A DNA stretch of 56,649 bases from Bacillota bacterium (GTDB taxonomy: Bacteria; Bacillota; Clostridia; Oscillospirales; Oscillospiraceae), in the NCBI GenBank assembly GCA_023459875.1, contig JAEWRY010000048.1, forward strand, positions 1 to 56,649, read 5' to 3'. A program made the translations under genes and the position numbers. The notes beneath the pieces were generated by a model. The model saw only the letters and a list, made by a program, of their open reading frames with translations. It ran no database searches and had not been told where the DNA came from. Numbering within the stretch: position 1 is the stretch's first letter; each line of letters starts with the position of its first letter. Shown here piece after piece: positions 8,307-15,918 of the stretch.

Positions 8307-8939
8307 TTAAACCATGTTTACGATTGCACTGTAAAAAAAGCCGCCGCCAAAATAAATAAGCAGGCACCCGAGCGCGATCATAATGATCCGGTAAACCCGC
8401 TGCTCAATGAATTTGCGCGAGGTGCCCACCAGGAAAGAGATGAGTCCGTACCAGAAGAAATCCGCCGAGGCATGCCCCAGATAAAAGAACAATACGCCCG
8501 CGGCGCCGAAGGATTTGTACGCCCGCAAGAGAAAACCAAGGCCGATGACCGCCCACCAAAGAAGAAAATAAGGATTGGCCGCGCTGATGACGATTCCCGA
8601 GAGAAACATGCTTTTCGAACTGGAATCCTTGCCGTCCAGCTCGATCTTTATTTTATTTTTCAGGGAGCTTACGATCATGCCGATTCCCATATAGGCGAGC
8701 AGCAGGCCTCCGACGATTCCAATCGCGGTCTGCGCCGCGCCGGACTGCAGGATGGCGTCAAAGCCCAGAAAAATGAAAGCGATCACGAAGATTTCAAGGA
8801 CCGCGTGTCCCGCGATAATAATAAAACCCGCGCGGGGGCCGTGGTTAAGCAATTGCCTGATCGAATAGGTAAGCAGCGGACCCGGCATGATGGCGCCCGA
8901 AAAAGCGATGGCAAAGGCGGACAGAAAGATCATGATCAT
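8307..8939 (-). CDS. LysE/RhtB-family exporter
   Basis: This inner-membrane exporter (210 aa, six predicted helices) belongs to the amino-acid and metabolite efflux family. The signature near the N-terminus is SGAIMPGPLLTYSIRQ, and the central SGIVISAANPYFLLWW matches the conserved NP segment of the family. The start at 8939 follows AAAGGTG; an ATG two codons later is equally possible, and the longer reading to 9029 is not supported by a ribosome site. It is divergent from the XRE-cupin regulator, which probably controls it, and is followed by the PanE-like reductase. Confidence 0.85.
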   Translation of the reverse strand: MIMIFLSAFAIAFSGAIMPGPLLTYSIRQLLNHGPRAGFIIIAGHAVLEIFVIAFIFLGFDAILQSGAAQTAIGIVGGLLLAYMGIGMIVSSLKNKIKIELDGKDSSSKSMFLSGIVISAANPYFLLWWAVIGLGFLLRAYKSFGAAGVLFFYLGHASADFFWYGLISFLVGTSRKFIEQRVYRIIMIALGCLLIYFGGGFFYSAIVNMV

Positions 8940-9037
8940 AATCTCCGCACCTTTTGGTTCAAATAATGTGATTATATCATTTTGGGCAAAGAGAACAAGG
9001 CCCATTTTTTTATCGCCAGGAGCAGCCATGCCAAAAT

Positions 9038-9068
9038 ATTATAGATTTAAACAATATGTTAAGTATAA
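9038..9068 (-). promoter_or_regulatory. candidate LysE promoter with TTAAGTATA operator
   Basis: On the minus strand TATAAT (9038-9043) has no good -35. Instead TTAAGTATAA (9059-9068 on the plus strand) overlaps the -35 position. The same word is repeated in the CoA-transferase and BKACE promoters, so this is a likely binding site of the XRE-cupin protein encoded next door. Confidence 0.45.
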
Positions 9069-9079
9069 TTGATTAGTTA

Positions 9080-9108
9080 TTGCATTTCGCTTAATATTAC
9101 TGTATAAT
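9080..9108 (+). promoter_or_regulatory. promoter of the XRE-cupin gene
   Basis: TTGCAT (9080-9085), 17 bases, TATAAT (9103-9108). TTGCATT and its complement AATGCAA (9106-9112) form a dyad across the promoter, which may be an autoregulatory site. Confidence 0.6.
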
Positions 9109-9149
9109 GCAACAAGTTTAATTTATATTAAGAATAGGCGGCTGAATGA

Positions 9150-9731
9150 ATGAGTGACACAAACCTGGTTTTAATTGGGCAAAAGCTGAAAAAAATCCGC
9201 AAGAAGCAAAAACTGACCTTAAGCGAGGTCGCCCGGCGAATGGAGTGTTCCAGCCCCTTCCTGTCCATGCTGGAAAACGGACGCTCCGGCATCAGTCTCT
9301 CCAAGCTCCAGCACCTGCTTGCCATCTACGGGCTGACGATGGCCGACCTGGTGGAAAACGGTTCCTTTTCCGACCGTGTCGTCACCTTAAACGAGGCCGC
9401 GCCCCTAGGCAACGGAAGAGACTCGGAAGGCACCGAGGCACTTCTTTTGGTACGTAATTCCAGCGAAAAGCTGATGGAGCCCGTCCTGTTCCGGGTCCAG
9501 CCAGGCGCGACCCTGGGGCCGATGCAGCATTTGGGCGAGGAATTCTGCTATGTGATTGAGGGCAGGTTTGACGTAACCCTCATCGATCCGGACACCGGCA
9601 TGCGCGAAATGTATCATCTGAACGCCGGAGACACCATCTATCACCCCAGCACCACCCCGCACATCTGGCACAACCCGTCTCCCGACCGGGTGGGCGTCTT
9701 TATCGGCGCGGTGACGCCCCCGTCTTTTTAA
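9150..9731 (+). CDS. XRE-family regulator with C-terminal cupin domain
   Basis: This is a DNA-binding regulator of 193 aa. Residues 8-62 form an HTH_3 domain (GQKLKKIRKKQKLTLSEVARR, then SPFLSMLENG), and residues 110-185 form a cupin_2 domain (QHLGEEFCYVIEGRFDV and LNAGDTIYHP with TPHIWHN). Proteins of this build usually repress catabolic or transport genes and sense a small metabolite through the cupin. A strong promoter precedes it and a long terminator follows. It is divergent from the LysE gene. The motif AGTTAAGTATA near its own promoter recurs in the promoters of the CoA-transferase and BKACE genes, so it is the best candidate for their local regulator. Confidence 0.9.
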   Translation: MSDTNLVLIGQKLKKIRKKQKLTLSEVARRMECSSPFLSMLENGRSGISLSKLQHLLAIYGLTMADLVENGSFSDRVVTLNEAAPLGNGRDSEGTEALLLVRNSSEKLMEPVLFRVQPGATLGPMQHLGEEFCYVIEGRFDVTLIDPDTGMREMYHLNAGDTIYHPSTTPHIWHNPSPDRVGVFIGAVTPPSF

Positions 9732-9742
9732 GAATCAATAGT

Positions 9743-9783
9743 CTTAGGGCCCGCACGTTACGTGCGGGCCCTAAGTGTTTTTG
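9743..9783. terminator. bidirectional terminator
   Basis: A perfect 15-base stem (CTTAGGGCCCGCACG and its complement, 9743-9775) with a TTA loop is followed by TGTTTTT. It separates the convergent XRE-cupin gene and the SDR gene. Confidence 0.9.
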
Positions 9784-9825
9784 GGGAGAATAGCATCGGG
9801 CACGCCTGCCCTCCGCTATAAAAAA

Positions 9826-10614
9826 CTACTGAATGCGGGAAGTGATGCCGCCGTCGATGACGAGAAGCTGGCCGGTCATAAACGCGGAATCGTCGGAAGC
9901 CAGGAAGAGCAGGGGGCCGATGAGGTCTTCGGTGGTCTGCGAGCGCCCCATGGGAGTCAAACCGTTCAAATAATTCACAAAATTCTTATCGGCGAAGAAG
10001 TCCGCGCACATGGGCGTGGCCATAAAGTTGGGGCAGAGCGCGTTGACCCGGATCTGATCCTTTGCGTAGTCGATGGCCATCACCTTGGTGAGGCCGGCAA
10101 CCGCGAATTTGGACGCGCAGTATGCCGTTTCCTCCTTCAGCGCGGTCACGCCGCCGATGGAGCACATGTTGATGACCACGCCGCCGCCGCCCTGCTTCAA
10201 GTACTGGGTGATCGCGGCGTGTGCGCCGTTGTAAACGCCCTTCGCGTTGACGCCGACGGTAAAGTCCCAGTCGTACTCGCCCAACTCGTGCAGACGGCCG
10301 AATTTGGTAAAGACGCCGGCGTTGTTGAAAATAACGTCCAGTCTGCCGAATTCATTGACGGCCGCTGTGACAAGGTCGTGACAGGCCGCAAGAGAGGTTA
10401 CGTCGCACTGGAAAAAGGAAGCTTTTCCTCCGAAATTGCGGATAATATCGTCGGTGGCAATGCCGGGCATATAGGCTTCCTTTTCAAGAGGAGCCTTGCG
10501 GATGTCGGAGCACATCACCCGGGCGCCCTCCCGGGCAAAGGCGATGGCGATTGTCCGGCCGACACCGGAGCTGGAACCGGTGATGATGACTGCTTTTCCT
10601 TCTAGCTTACCCAC
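9826..10614 (-). CDS. short-chain dehydrogenase/reductase
   Basis: A classical SDR of 262 aa that oxidises or reduces an alcohol/ketone pair with NAD(P). The cofactor motif TGSSSGVGRTIA is near residue 13 and NNAG follows. The catalytic Ser, Tyr and Lys are in MCSIGG and TAYCASKFA. The C-terminus has the usual TGQLLVIDGG. The GTG at 10614 follows GGGGAGG about six bases away. It lies 19 bases after the BKACE gene. From context it probably makes the beta-keto acid used by BKACE from a beta-hydroxy acid, as carnitine dehydrogenase does in carnitine breakdown, but the substrate is unknown. FabG-like or sugar-alcohol activity is a less likely alternative. Confidence 0.9.
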   Translation of the reverse strand: MGKLEGKAVIITGSSSGVGRTIAIAFAREGARVMCSDIRKAPLEKEAYMPGIATDDIIRNFGGKASFFQCDVTSLAACHDLVTAAVNEFGRLDVIFNNAGVFTKFGRLHELGEYDWDFTVGVNAKGVYNGAHAAITQYLKQGGGGVVINMCSIGGVTALKEETAYCASKFAVAGLTKVMAIDYAKDQIRVNALCPNFMATPMCADFFADKNFVNYLNGLTPMGRSQTTEDLIGPLLFLASDDSAFMTGQLLVIDGGITSRIQ

Positions 10615-10633
10615 TTTTATTCCTCCCCTCGCC

Positions 10634-11656
10634 TTACTTTTCCGGCAGGCCGATGGAGCGGCGGTACTCGTTGGGGGTGGCGACTTCGCGGCCAAGGAGG
10701 GTGACGAGCTGCTTCATCATTTTGAAATGGTCGGCGTTGTTCGAGATCTTCTCGTCCTTGTGCGGCCACTTCCAGACCGTGTCTTCCATGCCCACGCGGA
10801 TGGCGCAGCCCATCATTGCGGCGAGGGTGGCCAGGTGGCTGGAGGCGCGGCCGGCGGCGCAGACCATGATCTGGGAATCGGGATCTATGGCCATGATCTG
10901 GTCGTAGAGGTGGATGAAGCCGGTGACCATGGCGTGGGGGCTCTGCATGGAGCTGCCGCCCGGCAGGGTGGGGAGGATGATCCAGTGATAGGGCTTTTCG
11001 AGAAGGCCGGTCTTGATCAGATAGCGGTCGGCGTTGTCGATATCGCCGTCGGAATAAACGGCGATCTGAGGTTTCACGCCGCATTCCTGAACGATGCGGG
11101 TCTTTTCGATCATCACGTGAGGGGGCTTGCAGAAGAGGGTGTCGCCGCAGTAGGCGGCAACGGTGTTGATGGGGGTGACGTCCAGCAGGCCGTCCTTCAG
11201 GCACTCGATCATCTTGGGCCATTCGCCGGACTGGAAGGGCACCATGCAGCCGTCAAAAACGGTCTTGGGGAATTCCTTGCGCAGGGGATCGATCACACTG
11301 TGGAAGAGCGCCGGATCAAGGACGCTGTAGCCGTCCTTATCGCGCACGTGGATATGTACGATGGGAGCGCCGGCCAGACAGGCCTCTCTGGCGGATTTGT
11401 AGATTTCCTCGGGAGTCTGGGGATGGTTGGGATTGGTGCGCTTGCTGTAAAAAGCGCCGGTAATGGTGGTGGAGATGGGAATTTTATCCCAGGTTTTCCA
11501 TCTCGGCTGCACATCCACATCGGAAGTGGCGTAAGCGGTATGGGTGGGATCGGTGACCTCGGGGAGTCCGTAGGGTTTCCAGATGCACATGAAATCTTCG
11601 TTCTTTTTGTACTCTTCGATTAGCGCCCAATTGACTTTGTTGATTTTGTTGGACAT
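10634..11656 (-). CDS. beta-keto acid cleavage enzyme (BKACE, 3-keto-5-aminohexanoate cleavage family)
   Basis: The family (DUF849) condenses a beta-keto acid with acetyl-CoA and splits the product into acetoacetate and a new acyl-CoA. It is a TIM barrel with a zinc ion held by HIHVRD (about residues 100-105), present here in IVHIHVRDKDG. The end is typical: IRVGMEDTVW and LGREVATPNEYRRSIGL. It is 340 aa, with an N-terminal extension of about 55 residues before the first barrel strand that ordinary members lack. The start has AAGGAGGAG about five bases before. It lies between the CoA-transferase pair and the SDR on the same strand. The lysine-fermentation genes kamD/E, kdd and kal are absent, so a substrate other than 3-keto-5-aminohexanoate is likely. 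Confidence 0.92.
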   Translation of the reverse strand: MSNKINKVNWALIEEYKKNEDFMCIWKPYGLPEVTDPTHTAYATSDVDVQPRWKTWDKIPISTTITGAFYSKRTNPNHPQTPEEIYKSAREACLAGAPIVHIHVRDKDGYSVLDPALFHSVIDPLRKEFPKTVFDGCMVPFQSGEWPKMIECLKDGLLDVTPINTVAAYCGDTLFCKPPHVMIEKTRIVQECGVKPQIAVYSDGDIDNADRYLIKTGLLEKPYHWIILPTLPGGSSMQSPHAMVTGFIHLYDQIMAIDPDSQIMVCAAGRASSHLATLAAMMGCAIRVGMEDTVWKWPHKDEKISNNADHFKMMKQLVTLLGREVATPNEYRRSIGLPEK

Positions 11657-11677
11657 AACATCTCCTCCTTAAAATTT

Positions 11678-11748
11678 AGTTAAGTATTTTAGCCACACTA
11701 AATATATATCACATTAGTTAAGTATATGTCAAGGGAATAGTTAATTAT
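11678..11748. promoter_or_regulatory. cluster of three AGTTAAGTATA operators before the BKACE gene
   Basis: AGTTAAGTAT occurs at 11678-11687 and 11716-11725, and AGTTAATTAT at 11739-11748, all in the same direction. The middle copy lies inside the promoter spacer. The block 11687-11760 is a near copy of 13313-13394. Confidence 0.6.
11703..11732 (-). promoter_or_regulatory. promoter of the BKACE-SDR unit
   Basis: On the minus strand a perfect TTGACA (11727-11732) is followed after 18 bases by TATATA (11703-11708). The spacer contains the complement of AGTTAAGTATA. The expected leader is about 40 bases. Confidence 0.7.
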
Positions 11749-11865
11749 ATTTTACAATATTACATAATACTAAGCATTTAACCGGACAATGCAAAGAGAA
11801 TCTGCTTATAGAGAGTAATAGCCGCTTAATATTATAACAAACAGACAGGAAAAGTAACGCCCTGT

Positions 11866-12525
11866 TCAGCTCATGGGTTTCAGCCGGGGGCTTATGATGA
11901 GAGCGCATTCGGTTGCCGCCAGCACCTGCTCCACCGTAAACTCGGGGTTGATCTCCGTGAGGACCAGACCCTCGCCGGTGGCTTCCATGACGCCCATCTC
12001 GGTAATAATGAGGTCGACACAGCTGACCGCCGTATAAGGCAGACGGCATTCGTTGAGGATTTTCGGTTCGCCCTTTGCGGTGTGTTCCATCGCCACAATG
12101 ACCTTCTTGGCGCCCACCACCAGATCCATGGCGCCCCCCATGCCGGGAACCTTCTTTCCCGGAATGATCCAGTTGGAGAGGCTGCCGTGCCGGTCCACCT
12201 CCAGCGCGCCGAGGATGGTGGCATCCACGTGTCCGCCGCGGATGACGGCGAAGGAAGTGGCGCTGTCGATAAAGCAGCCGCCGGCCATGCAGGAGGACGG
12301 CGAACCGCCGGCGTCCACCACATGCCAGGGGTCGGCTCCCTCACCGGCGGGTCTGGCGCCAACGCCGATGATGCCGTTTTCGGCCTGCAGAAACACCCGG
12401 ACGCCCTCGGGGAGGTAATTGGGTACCATGGTCGGCAGGCCAATGCCCAGGTTGACCACATCGCCGTCCTTCAGCTCCCTCGCCACGCGGGACGCTATGT
12501 AAGATTTGACCTCGACGGTATCCAT
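11866..12525 (-). CDS. atoA: 3-oxoacid CoA-transferase subunit B (AtoA/ScoB-like)
   Basis: The beta subunit of a family I CoA transferase (219 aa) moves CoA between acyl-CoA and an acid such as acetoacetate through a glutamyl-CoA thioester. The catalytic Glu is in LQAENGIIGVG, near residue 50. GIGLPTMVPNY and the GGCFIDSATSFAVIRGGHVD block are also typical. The ATG at 12525 overlaps the stop of subunit A in TGATG, a sign of translational coupling. With BKACE downstream, the pair probably activates the released acetoacetate to acetoacetyl-CoA. The exact acid partner cannot be read from sequence. Confidence 0.92.
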   Translation of the reverse strand: MDTVEVKSYIASRVARELKDGDVVNLGIGLPTMVPNYLPEGVRVFLQAENGIIGVGARPAGEGADPWHVVDAGGSPSSCMAGGCFIDSATSFAVIRGGHVDATILGALEVDRHGSLSNWIIPGKKVPGMGGAMDLVVGAKKVIVAMEHTAKGEPKILNECRLPYTAVSCVDLIITEMGVMEATGEGLVLTEINPEFTVEQVLAATECALIISPRLKPMS

Positions 12526-13181
12526 CACAAACTCCCTCCGTTTACGATATAGTCCACGAAGATCCCCGATGTCATAACGTTTTCCGGTTCGATCTCCCCG
12601 ACCTCCACCAGGTGCTCGGCCTCACAGATGACGGTGTCCGCGGCCATAGCCATGAGGGGGCTGAAATTCTTCGTGGTGCCCTTGTACCAGATATTTCCCA
12701 TCCGATCTACTTTGTAGCCGCTGAGAAGGGCGAAGTCGGCGCGGATGGGTTTTTCCAGCAGGTAATCTTTTCCGTCGATGTTCACGACCTGCTTTCCCTC
12801 CGCCACCATGGTCCCGAGGCCCGTGGGGGTGAGTACGCCGCCCAGCCCGGCCCCGCCCGCGCGGATCATCTCCGCCAGAGAGCCCTGGGGGATCAGCACC
12901 ACTTCCATCTCCCCACTGTTCATCTGGCTGGCTACGTTTGGATTCATGCCTACGTGGGAGGCAATCAGTTTCTTCACCTGTTTGTTGTCGATCAGCTTGG
13001 AATGGGAGTAACCGGTGGGGGGACTGTCGTTGGCGATAATGGTGAGTCTGCCCACCCCCTTCCTTGCCAGAGCGTCCAGAATGCGGTGCGCACCGCCGCA
13101 GCCCAGGAACCCGCCGCACATGATGGCCGCCCCGTCCGGGATCAGGCCGACGGCTTCTTCAATCGAAATGACTTTAGCCAA
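12525..13181 (-). CDS. atoD: 3-oxoacid CoA-transferase subunit A (AtoD/ScoA-like)
   Basis: The alpha subunit (218 aa) of the heteromeric CoA transferase. The glycine-rich CGGFLGCGGAHRI near residue 22 and the GGAGLGGVLTPTGLGT block near 110 are family hallmarks. The start is TTG with GAGGAGG about seven bases before. It is the first gene of the operon and is read from a regulated promoter at 13330-13359 through a leader of about 140 bases. Its stop overlaps the start of subunit B. Confidence 0.92.
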   Translation of the reverse strand: MAKVISIEEAVGLIPDGAAIMCGGFLGCGGAHRILDALARKGVGRLTIIANDSPPTGYSHSKLIDNKQVKKLIASHVGMNPNVASQMNSGEMEVVLIPQGSLAEMIRAGGAGLGGVLTPTGLGTMVAEGKQVVNIDGKDYLLEKPIRADFALLSGYKVDRMGNIWYKGTTKNFSPLMAMAADTVICEAEHLVEVGEIEPENVMTSGIFVDYIVNGGSL

Positions 13182-13329
13182 TGCTTATCCCTCCTCTTAA
13201 TAGCGGCAGGTGTGCCCCGCCGTTTCGCGCGGGAACCGGAACCCGCTTTTGAGTTGCGTATTTTGAATTCTATCGCCTTACATGACGTTCCGCACGTTTC
13301 ACCTCCTTAATATATTTAGCAATACTAAA

Positions 13330-13359
13330 TATATATCACATAAATTAAGTATATGTCAA
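13330..13359 (-). promoter_or_regulatory. promoter of the CoA-transferase operon
   Basis: On the minus strand TTGACA (13354-13359), 18 bases, TATATA (13330-13335), with the operator word in the spacer. It is almost identical to the promoter at 11703-11732, so the two units should be regulated together. Confidence 0.7.
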
Positions 13360-13375
13360 GATATTAGTTAAGCAT
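13343..13375. promoter_or_regulatory. two operator words before the CoA-transferase operon
   Basis: AATTAAGTAT (13343-13352, in the promoter spacer) and AGTTAAGCAT (13366-13375, just upstream of the -35) match the motif at 9059, 11678, 11716 and 11739. A weaker ATTAAGCTAT is near 13396. Confidence 0.55.
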
Positions 13376-13647
13376 AATTTATGTTAAAACAATATATTAA
13401 GCTATTTGCTTATATTTTTTTTGGATAGACATTTTCGAGTAAATCACCTGCCGCAAATGTAAAAAGGAAGCGCCGGAACGGGAGAAGTAAGATAAACTGC
13501 TTAAGGTTTTGGAGCTGATGTGCTGATCCGGATGCCCAAACTGCCTGTCTCCCTGCGCGGGGAACGGGGAAGCGGGACAGCGGAGCTTTTCTTCGATGAC
13601 TAAATTTGATTGGAATACCATATAATAATCCGTGAAGGAGGGTTATT

Positions 13648-13911
13648 ATGGGCATTATTGGATGGATCATCATTGGCGCGCTTGCCGGATGGATCGCAAG
13701 TATTTTAACCGGCAATAACAAACGAATGGGCGCAGGCAATAACATCCTGGTCGGCATTGCCGGGGGCTTTATCGGCGGCCTGGTCATGAATCTGCTGGGC
13801 GGCGCCGGGATTACCGGCTTTAATTTGTGGAGCCTTTTGGTAGCGGTAATCGGCGCCGTTATCCTTCTCTGGGCGGCGAACGCCTTTATGCGCAAAAGCG
13901 TTCATAAGTGA
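13648..13911 (+). CDS. GlsB/YeaQ/YmgE family small membrane protein
   Basis: An 87-residue, glycine-rich protein with three hydrophobic helices: GIIGWIIIGALAGWIAS, ILVGIAGGFIGGLVMNLLG and LLVAVIGAVILLW. It matches the transglycosylase-associated (GlsB/YeaQ) family linked to envelope and general stress in many bacteria. A GGAGGG site stands before the ATG. It is monocistronic, with a terminator downstream. The molecular function of the family is not settled. Confidence 0.85.
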   Translation: MGIIGWIIIGALAGWIASILTGNNKRMGAGNNILVGIAGGFIGGLVMNLLGGAGITGFNLWSLLVAVIGAVILLWAANAFMRKSVHK

Positions 13912-14002
13912 TGCGCCTTGGGTATGAATCGCTGTTTTATATCCGAGGAACAAGCAAATTGTTCAGCAGATATGAAGTAAGCGCCTTAACACTGGATATA
14001 AA

Positions 14003-14046
14003 CAGGCCGGAGCCGCGCTGTACCGCGCGGCTCCGGCCTGCTGTTT
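14003..14046 (+). terminator. rho-independent terminator
   Basis: The arms CAGGCCGGAGCCGCGC and GCGCGGCTCCGGCCTG (14003-14040) form a long GC stem followed by CTGTTTTT. It lies between the GlsB-like gene and the MFS gene. Confidence 0.85.
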
Positions 14047-14169
14047 TTAAGATTTCTTAAAAGACAGAATTAGGATTTTCAATATTACCATTCTCAAATC
14101 GCAAAAGCCGTGATAAAATATAATGATAGGCACAAAAACGGCGAAAAGCTTTGTTGAGGAGACGGAAAC

Positions 14170-15417
14170 GTGAAAACTTTTGAGCCGGAAAACAAGGATA
14201 TTCAGGTCGATGCGGACTGGAAGAAAAAGACGGCTGTTTTTATGACCAGCCAGGGCATTTCACTGTTCGGCTCCTCCATGGTGAACTATGCCATCATCTG
14301 GTATATTACGTTGATGACGCGGTCGGGGATGATCATGACGATCACGATCCTCACAAGCTTTCTGCCGCAGATCGTCATCTCGCTTTTCGCGGGAGTGTGG
14401 GCCGACCGGTATAACAGGAAGCTGGTCATCATCGCTTCGGACGCGCTGACCGCACTGGCGACCCTGGCGCTCGCCGTCTGTTTTCTTTGCGGGTACCGGG
14501 AAATCTGGCTCATTTTCGTCGCTTCAGCCCTCCGCTCGGCGGGGGAAGGAATCCAGTCCCCTGCGGTGAGCGCGATCCTGCCCCAGTTCGTCCCCCAGGA
14601 TAAGCTCATGAGGGTGAACGGTTTGAGCGGCAGTATGCGCTCCTTCATCATGCTCCTTTCTCCTGCGGCGGGTGGGTGGCTGCTGGCCGCCTTCTCGGTG
14701 GAAGCCGCCTGTTTCGTGGATGTGATAACGGCCGCCATCGCCATTTCCATTCTGATTTTTCTCCGGGTCCCGCCCCACCGGAAAGCGGTCGAGGCGCAGT
14801 CGACCGGAACTCTGCAGGATTTTTACCAGGGGATTTCCTACATGAAAAGCAGCGCGATGCTGCGCAGACTGCTCATTTACTACGCGGCCTTTTTCTTTTT
14901 CATTTCTCCCACGGCCTTTCTTACTCCGCTCCTCGTCACCAGAAGCTACGGCGGGGAGGTCTGGAAGCTTACCGCAAACGAGGTTTTATACAGCGGCGGC
15001 GCGGTTTTCGGCGGATTTTTAATGGCGGTCTGGGGCGGATTCCAAAACCGCATGAAAACGATTGCGCTGGCTTTTACCGCTTACGGGGTTTCGGCGGTGC
15101 TGTTGGGAATCAGCACGAACTTTCTCTTTTATCTCACGGTTATGTTTTGCACGGGAATTTTTTCGCCGGTCTGCTACTCGGCGGAAGCTGTGCTGATCCA
15201 GGAAAACGTGGATAACGATATGCAGGGCCGGGTGTTCAGTATGATCGACATGATTATACTCGCGGTCATGCCGCTGGGAATGCTGCTCTTCGGGCCCATC
15301 GCCGATTTAACGAAAGTGGAGTATATTTTGATTGCGGCGGGAATTTTCATGGTGCTCCTGGGATGCTCTATTTTTGTTTCCAAGGAGAAAAAAGAATCGG
15401 AAAAGAAAGGAAACTGA
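14170..15417 (+). CDS. MFS efflux transporter (MefA-like, MFS_3)
   Basis: A 12-helix major-facilitator protein of 415 aa. It begins with a soluble N-terminus, then FMTSQGISLFGSSMVNYAIIWYI, which is typical of macrolide-efflux MefA/Mef(E)-like proteins, and has the loop 2-3 motif AGVWADRYNRK near residue 78. It is probably a proton-driven drug or metabolite pump in the cell membrane. The start is GTG after GAGGAG. The next gene begins five bases after its stop. Resistance function is not implied, as many such proteins have unknown substrates. Confidence 0.85.
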   Translation: MKTFEPENKDIQVDADWKKKTAVFMTSQGISLFGSSMVNYAIIWYITLMTRSGMIMTITILTSFLPQIVISLFAGVWADRYNRKLVIIASDALTALATLALAVCFLCGYREIWLIFVASALRSAGEGIQSPAVSAILPQFVPQDKLMRVNGLSGSMRSFIMLLSPAAGGWLLAAFSVEAACFVDVITAAIAISILIFLRVPPHRKAVEAQSTGTLQDFYQGISYMKSSAMLRRLLIYYAAFFFFISPTAFLTPLLVTRSYGGEVWKLTANEVLYSGGAVFGGFLMAVWGGFQNRMKTIALAFTAYGVSAVLLGISTNFLFYLTVMFCTGIFSPVCYSAEAVLIQENVDNDMQGRVFSMIDMIILAVMPLGMLLFGPIADLTKVEYILIAAGIFMVLLGCSIFVSKEKKESEKKGN

Positions 15418-15421
15418 ACGA

Positions 15422-15835
15422 GTGAAGCGGGTGAAATCGGAAAAAGACCTTTGGTTCAGTCTCATCTTGTGGTCTGCCGCGCTGATTTCGGTCGGAACGC
15501 CTCTGGTCATGCCGGAGGGGAAGCTTGTGGGCTTTCTTTGTTCGGTGCCGGTCGTTGCGTTTCTGTTATGGATCTATTTCGATTCGTGGTATGAGCTGAG
15601 GGAAGAATATCTCTACTGCTCCTGCGGACCTTTTAAAGAGAAGATTTATTACGATAAGATCAAGTCGGCTGTCCTGACCCGGAATCTGCTTTCTTCCATG
15701 GCTTTGTCCAGCAAGCGAATTGAGATACGGCAGCACGGGAAAGGGTACTTCTCAGGTACCACGATGATCTCTCCGGTTGACCGGGAGGCCTTTTTGGAGG
15801 AACTGAAAAGACGCTGCGGCAGGCTGGAGCGCTGA
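15422..15835 (+). CDS. small membrane protein with bacterial PH domain (bPH_4 like)
   Basis: 137 aa. Two hydrophobic helices (about residues 12-28 and 36-54) are followed by a beta-rich part: YELREEYLYCSCGPFKEKIYYDKIKSAV, then a Ser-rich strand region and a basic helix at the end. This matches the PF06713-type PH-like domain of Firmicutes. The function is unknown. The GTG at 15422 is used because it begins five bases after the transporter stop with AAAGGA upstream; a GTG three codons later is also possible. It is likely co-transcribed with the MFS gene. Confidence 0.65.
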   Translation: MKRVKSEKDLWFSLILWSAALISVGTPLVMPEGKLVGFLCSVPVVAFLLWIYFDSWYELREEYLYCSCGPFKEKIYYDKIKSAVLTRNLLSSMALSSKRIEIRQHGKGYFSGTTMISPVDREAFLEELKRRCGRLER

Positions 15836-15865
15836 GCGGCAGCGATTTTAAAAATTATAATGACG

Positions 15866-15898
15866 AAAAAGGGGCTTCCTATTGGAAGCCCCTTTTTT
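15866..15898. terminator. bidirectional terminator
   Basis: AAAAAGGGGCTTCC, a TATT loop and GGAAGCCCCTTTTTT lie between the PH-domain gene (plus) and the M20 hydrolase (minus). Confidence 0.92.
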
Positions 15899-15918
15899 AT
15901 ACGGGTATTCTGAGTGGT

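Noticed and set aside
10634..13181. Lysine fermentation operon (kce with atoDA)
   Set aside because: The other lysine-pathway genes (kamA, kamD/E, kdd, kal) are absent from the window, and BKACE has an unusual N-terminal extension.
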